Positions 35,285 through 37,604 of a stretch of 37,604 bases of DNA are shown here, in pieces; positions within the stretch are counted from its first letter, which is position 1; each line of letters opens with the position of its first letter. A model generated the notes under the pieces. It made no database searches, was not told the DNA's origin, and worked only from the letters and a program-made list of their open reading frames with translations. The position numbers and the translations under genes are program-made. Origin of the DNA: an uncultured Geobacter sp. (lineage in GTDB: Bacteria; Desulfobacterota; Desulfuromonadia; Geobacterales; Geobacteraceae); NCBI GenBank assembly GCA_937886325.1, contig CALABV010000185.1, forward strand, positions 1-37,604. Reading direction: 5' to 3'.

Positions 35285-36825
35285 AACGGGACAGAATACT
35301 GATTGTCGATGACGAGGCCGATATCGCGCTTATTCTGAAGCTGCAGCTTGAAGACGCGGGTTATTCCACCAGCCGCGCGCGGGACGGTATTGAGGCGCTG
35401 GAAATGCTGGAGAAGGATGGTTTTTCCCTCGTCCTCCTGGATATCAAACTGCCGAAGCTGGACGGCATCGGGGTGCTGGAAAGGCTCGACCCGTCTCCGA
35501 GGGACCTGGCGGTCGTAATGATGACGGCCCACGGCAGCGAGAATGTTGCCGTGGAGTGCATGAAAAAGGGGGCGCTGGACTATATCGCGAAGCCTTTTTC
35601 CGCGGAAGACCTGCTGACCAAGGTTGAGCGGGCGCTGGAGTTCAACCGGAACAGGATCGAAATCCATCGACTTCAGCGGCAGCTGGAAGAAGAGCGGAAG
35701 AAGATGGAGGCCATTCTTCGGGGCATGGCCGACATGCTGGTGGCGGTGGATGAGGACGGTCGGGTAATCAGCGTCAACCGGGCCGCGGAAGAGGCCTTCG
35801 GCGTTACGAAAGGCTCTTCATTGGGCATGCCGGTACAGGATCTCGTCGTGGCGGATATCCCACCCCATCGCCTCCCCTGCCGAATCGTTCTGGAAAGCCG
35901 TACGCCCTGTCTCGACGTCACCTACTCCGTGCGGAGCCACGATCGCTTCGTACCGGTGCTCTCCAGCGCAACCCCCCTGTTCGGGGCATCCGGAGCACTC
36001 ATCGGAAGCATGGAGATTCTCCGGGATATATCCCACCTGAAGGCGCTGGAAAAGGAACGGGAGGAATTCGTGAGCATGCTTACCCACGACCTGAAGACGC
36101 CTCTCACCGCCGTGGTAGGCTCCATCGACCTGGTCAGGGAAGGACGTCTCGGCCCCGTCAACGATGAGCAGAAGGAATATCTGGAGTCAGCCGTAGAGAG
36201 CTGCGGCGAGATGGTCGAGATGATAGATACCCTGCTGGACGTCTATCGGTTCGAATCGGGGAAGATGGTGCTGGCCTTTACCGAGGAAGATTTCGGAGCG
36301 CTTATCCGGAAGGCGGCCGCGTCTTTCCGTTCCCTTGCCGAACGCTCCGGGATTCGTCTGTCGGTTGCCATTGCCGAGAATCTTCCCGCCGGCCGCATGG
36401 ATCGGAACAAGGTCGTGCGTCTTTTCGGCAATCTTTTTTCCAATGCGTTCAAATTTACGTCGGAGGGGGGCGTGGTGGAGGTCACGGCTGAACTGCTGGG
36501 CAATGCCGACGGTATCGCGGATCGTATACCGCCGGGCACCTACCCCGCTGAAGAACTTCCGCGGAAAGGCGCCTTCCTCATGGCCGCGGTCCGGGATACG
36601 GGCATCGGTATCCCCCGCGACGCACTGGGCGCCATTTTCGACAAATTCGTGCAGGCGAAACACCGCCGCGCGGGAAAGACCAAGGGAAGCGGGCTTGGAC
36701 TCGCTTTCTGCCGCAAGGTAATGGATGCCCACGGGGGCTACATATGGGTCGAGAGCGAAGTGGGAAAGGGGAGCACCTTTGCGGTCCTGTTTCCCCTGGA
36801 ATCCAGGGAAAAGCGCACCCTGTAG
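35281..36825 (+). CDS. REC-PAS-histidine kinase, coupled to the membrane kinase
   Basis: A 514-residue cytoplasmic protein with an N-terminal receiver (phospho-acceptor D54 in LLDIKLPKLDG; K104 in AKPFS), a coiled coil (120-145), PAS (145-255), HisKA with phospho-acceptor H269 in MLTHDLKTPLTA, and a HATPase with N box LFSNAFKF, G1 DTGIGIP and G2 GSGLGLAF. It overlaps the upstream membrane kinase by four bases (ATGA), so the two should be made together. The upstream kinase may phosphorylate this receiver and so modulate its kinase core (inference). No DNA-binding output domain is present. Confidence 0.93.
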   Translation: MKRDRILIVDDEADIALILKLQLEDAGYSTSRARDGIEALEMLEKDGFSLVLLDIKLPKLDGIGVLERLDPSPRDLAVVMMTAHGSENVAVECMKKGALDYIAKPFSAEDLLTKVERALEFNRNRIEIHRLQRQLEEERKKMEAILRGMADMLVAVDEDGRVISVNRAAEEAFGVTKGSSLGMPVQDLVVADIPPHRLPCRIVLESRTPCLDVTYSVRSHDRFVPVLSSATPLFGASGALIGSMEILRDISHLKALEKEREEFVSMLTHDLKTPLTAVVGSIDLVREGRLGPVNDEQKEYLESAVESCGEMVEMIDTLLDVYRFESGKMVLAFTEEDFGALIRKAAASFRSLAERSGIRLSVAIAENLPAGRMDRNKVVRLFGNLFSNAFKFTSEGGVVEVTAELLGNADGIADRIPPGTYPAEELPRKGAFLMAAVRDTGIGIPRDALGAIFDKFVQAKHRRAGKTKGSGLGLAFCRKVMDAHGGYIWVESEVGKGSTFAVLFPLESREKRTL

Positions 36826-36839
36826 CCGGGGATGAGCGC

Positions 36840-37604
36840 ATGGCGGGCACACCAATGAAGAGACATCGAGCCGAAAAAAAACACCGGCATGATCAGGAAG
36901 ACAATCTCGCCAGGACCATCAGAAATTCCCCGCTTTCCATCTTTTTCCAGGACAGGGACCTTCGCTATACACGGATCTGCAATCCATTGCCGGGAATGGA
37001 CGCCCGGATGATCCTCGCCAGTACCGACGAAGAGCTTTTCTCTCCGGAAAACGCCTCGCGTCTTACGGAAGTGAAACGCAGGGCGCTGGGTGGCGAGACG
37101 ATCGTTAAGGAGGAGATTTCTCTCAGCAATGAAGGAGAAGAGCATTACTTCGAGATATCGGCTGAACCGGTCCGGGACGGCACGGGTTCGATCAGCGGGA
37201 TCGCCGGTGTCATGGTTGATGTCACCGAAAGAAAGCGGGTCGAGGAATCCCTTAACAAATCCGAACAATTGCTGCGACGGGTACTTGAGACGATTCCCGA
37301 CCTGGTTTCCGTTCAGGACCGCGATATGCGCATCCTTTTCAGCAACTGGCACGGCGGATACGACTATGTCCGGGAGGAGATACGGGACAGGCATCCGTTT
37401 TGTTACGACGCCTATTACCCCGGGTCGGGTAGGGTATGCGAACCCTGTCACGTGAGGGAAGCGTTCAAAACCGGGAAACCCGTCTATTCCGAGAAGATAA
37501 ATCCCAAAATCGGATATATGGAGGCTCGAGCCTATCCGCTGTTCGATGACTCCGGCGCCGTGGTGATGGTCATCGAACACATACGCGATATAACCGAACG
37601 CAAG
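36840..37604 (+). CDS. PAS-repeat signalling protein, 3' part missing at window end
   Basis: The reading frame stays open for 255 codons to the end of the window. It starts at ATG 36840 with GGGGATGAG upstream (a second ATG at 36855 is in frame). There is no signal peptide. Two PAS domains are visible: PAS1 (about 25-135, SIFFQDRDLRYTRI, ending GVMVDVTERK) and PAS2 (about 145-255, ending EHIRDITERK). PAS2 has C188 and a CEPCH segment (C200, C203, H204) before REAFKTGKPV, a cysteine pattern seen in some PAS domains of metal-reducing bacteria. It is most likely the N-terminal part of a histidine kinase, but the output domain is not in the window. It lies 14 bp after the REC-kinase gene. Confidence 0.8.
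   Translation, partial: MAGTPMKRHRAEKKHRHDQEDNLARTIRNSPLSIFFQDRDLRYTRICNPLPGMDARMILASTDEELFSPENASRLTEVKRRALGGETIVKEEISLSNEGEEHYFEISAEPVRDGTGSISGIAGVMVDVTERKRVEESLNKSEQLLRRVLETIPDLVSVQDRDMRILFSNWHGGYDYVREEIRDRHPFCYDAYYPGSGRVCEPCHVREAFKTGKPVYSEKINPKIGYMEARAYPLFDDSGAVVMVIEHIRDITERK

Overview
The window looks like the replication-origin region of a Geobacter-type bacterium (Geobacterales, Desulfuromonadia). This is inferred from gene order and content, not from a database search. The signs are the right-hand order dnaA-dnaN-recF-gyrB-gyrA-gpsA followed by two sensor kinases, a complete hydrogenase-maturation (hyp) operon, a small di-heme c-type lipoprotein, and many PAS/GAF/HDOD signalling proteins. 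Base composition is GC-rich, with gyrB and gyrA clearly richer in G/C at third codon positions than dnaA and dnaN.

Layout, left to right. 98-3489 (minus strand): a degenerate M23/LytM-like exported protein, a nitrilase-superfamily amidase translationally coupled to an ADP-ribosylglycohydrolase, and an EamA transporter. 3663-4448 (plus): a YcdX-type PHP phosphatase that runs 56 bp into the convergent hybrid kinase. 4393-7462 (minus): an HDOD protein and a GAF-PAS hybrid histidine kinase, with a sigma-28-like promoter upstream. 7636-13728 (minus): the hyp operon in the order hypA-B-F-C-D-E, then a 36-residue rubredoxin-like protein. 13870-15782: a Nudix hydrolase, the di-heme lipoprotein (plus strand), an unrecognised helical protein and a YbgC-like thioesterase.

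16015-22451 (minus) is the conserved origin-proximal cluster rpmH-rnpA-yidD-yidC-mnmE-mnmG-rsmG. A perfect 16-bp parS site lies 4 bp after mnmE. No jag gene lies between yidC and mnmE, and no parAB follows rsmG inside the window. A DnaA-box cluster at 22680-22711 sits where transcription diverges. To its left nearly all genes are on the minus strand and to its right all are on the plus strand, as expected on either side of oriC.

22740-31657 (plus) carries dnaA, dnaN, recF, gyrB and gyrA, followed by gpsA. After these come a membrane dCache-like/HAMP/PAS histidine kinase, a REC-PAS-histidine kinase coupled to it by an ATGA overlap, and a PAS protein cut by the window end.

I see no tRNA, rRNA, CRISPR array, insertion sequence or prophage. 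The most unusual points are these: hypF has no standard start codon that would give a full N-terminus and probably starts at AUU; three REP-like palindromes keep their architecture through paired stem changes; a GGCAAAGGG-type repeat lies inside two otherwise tight operons; and a sigma-28-like promoter precedes the HDOD/kinase pair. I did not find a clearly new multi-gene system. The right-end kinase cluster and the ADP-ribosylglycohydrolase/amidase pair are the best candidates for uncharacterised function.
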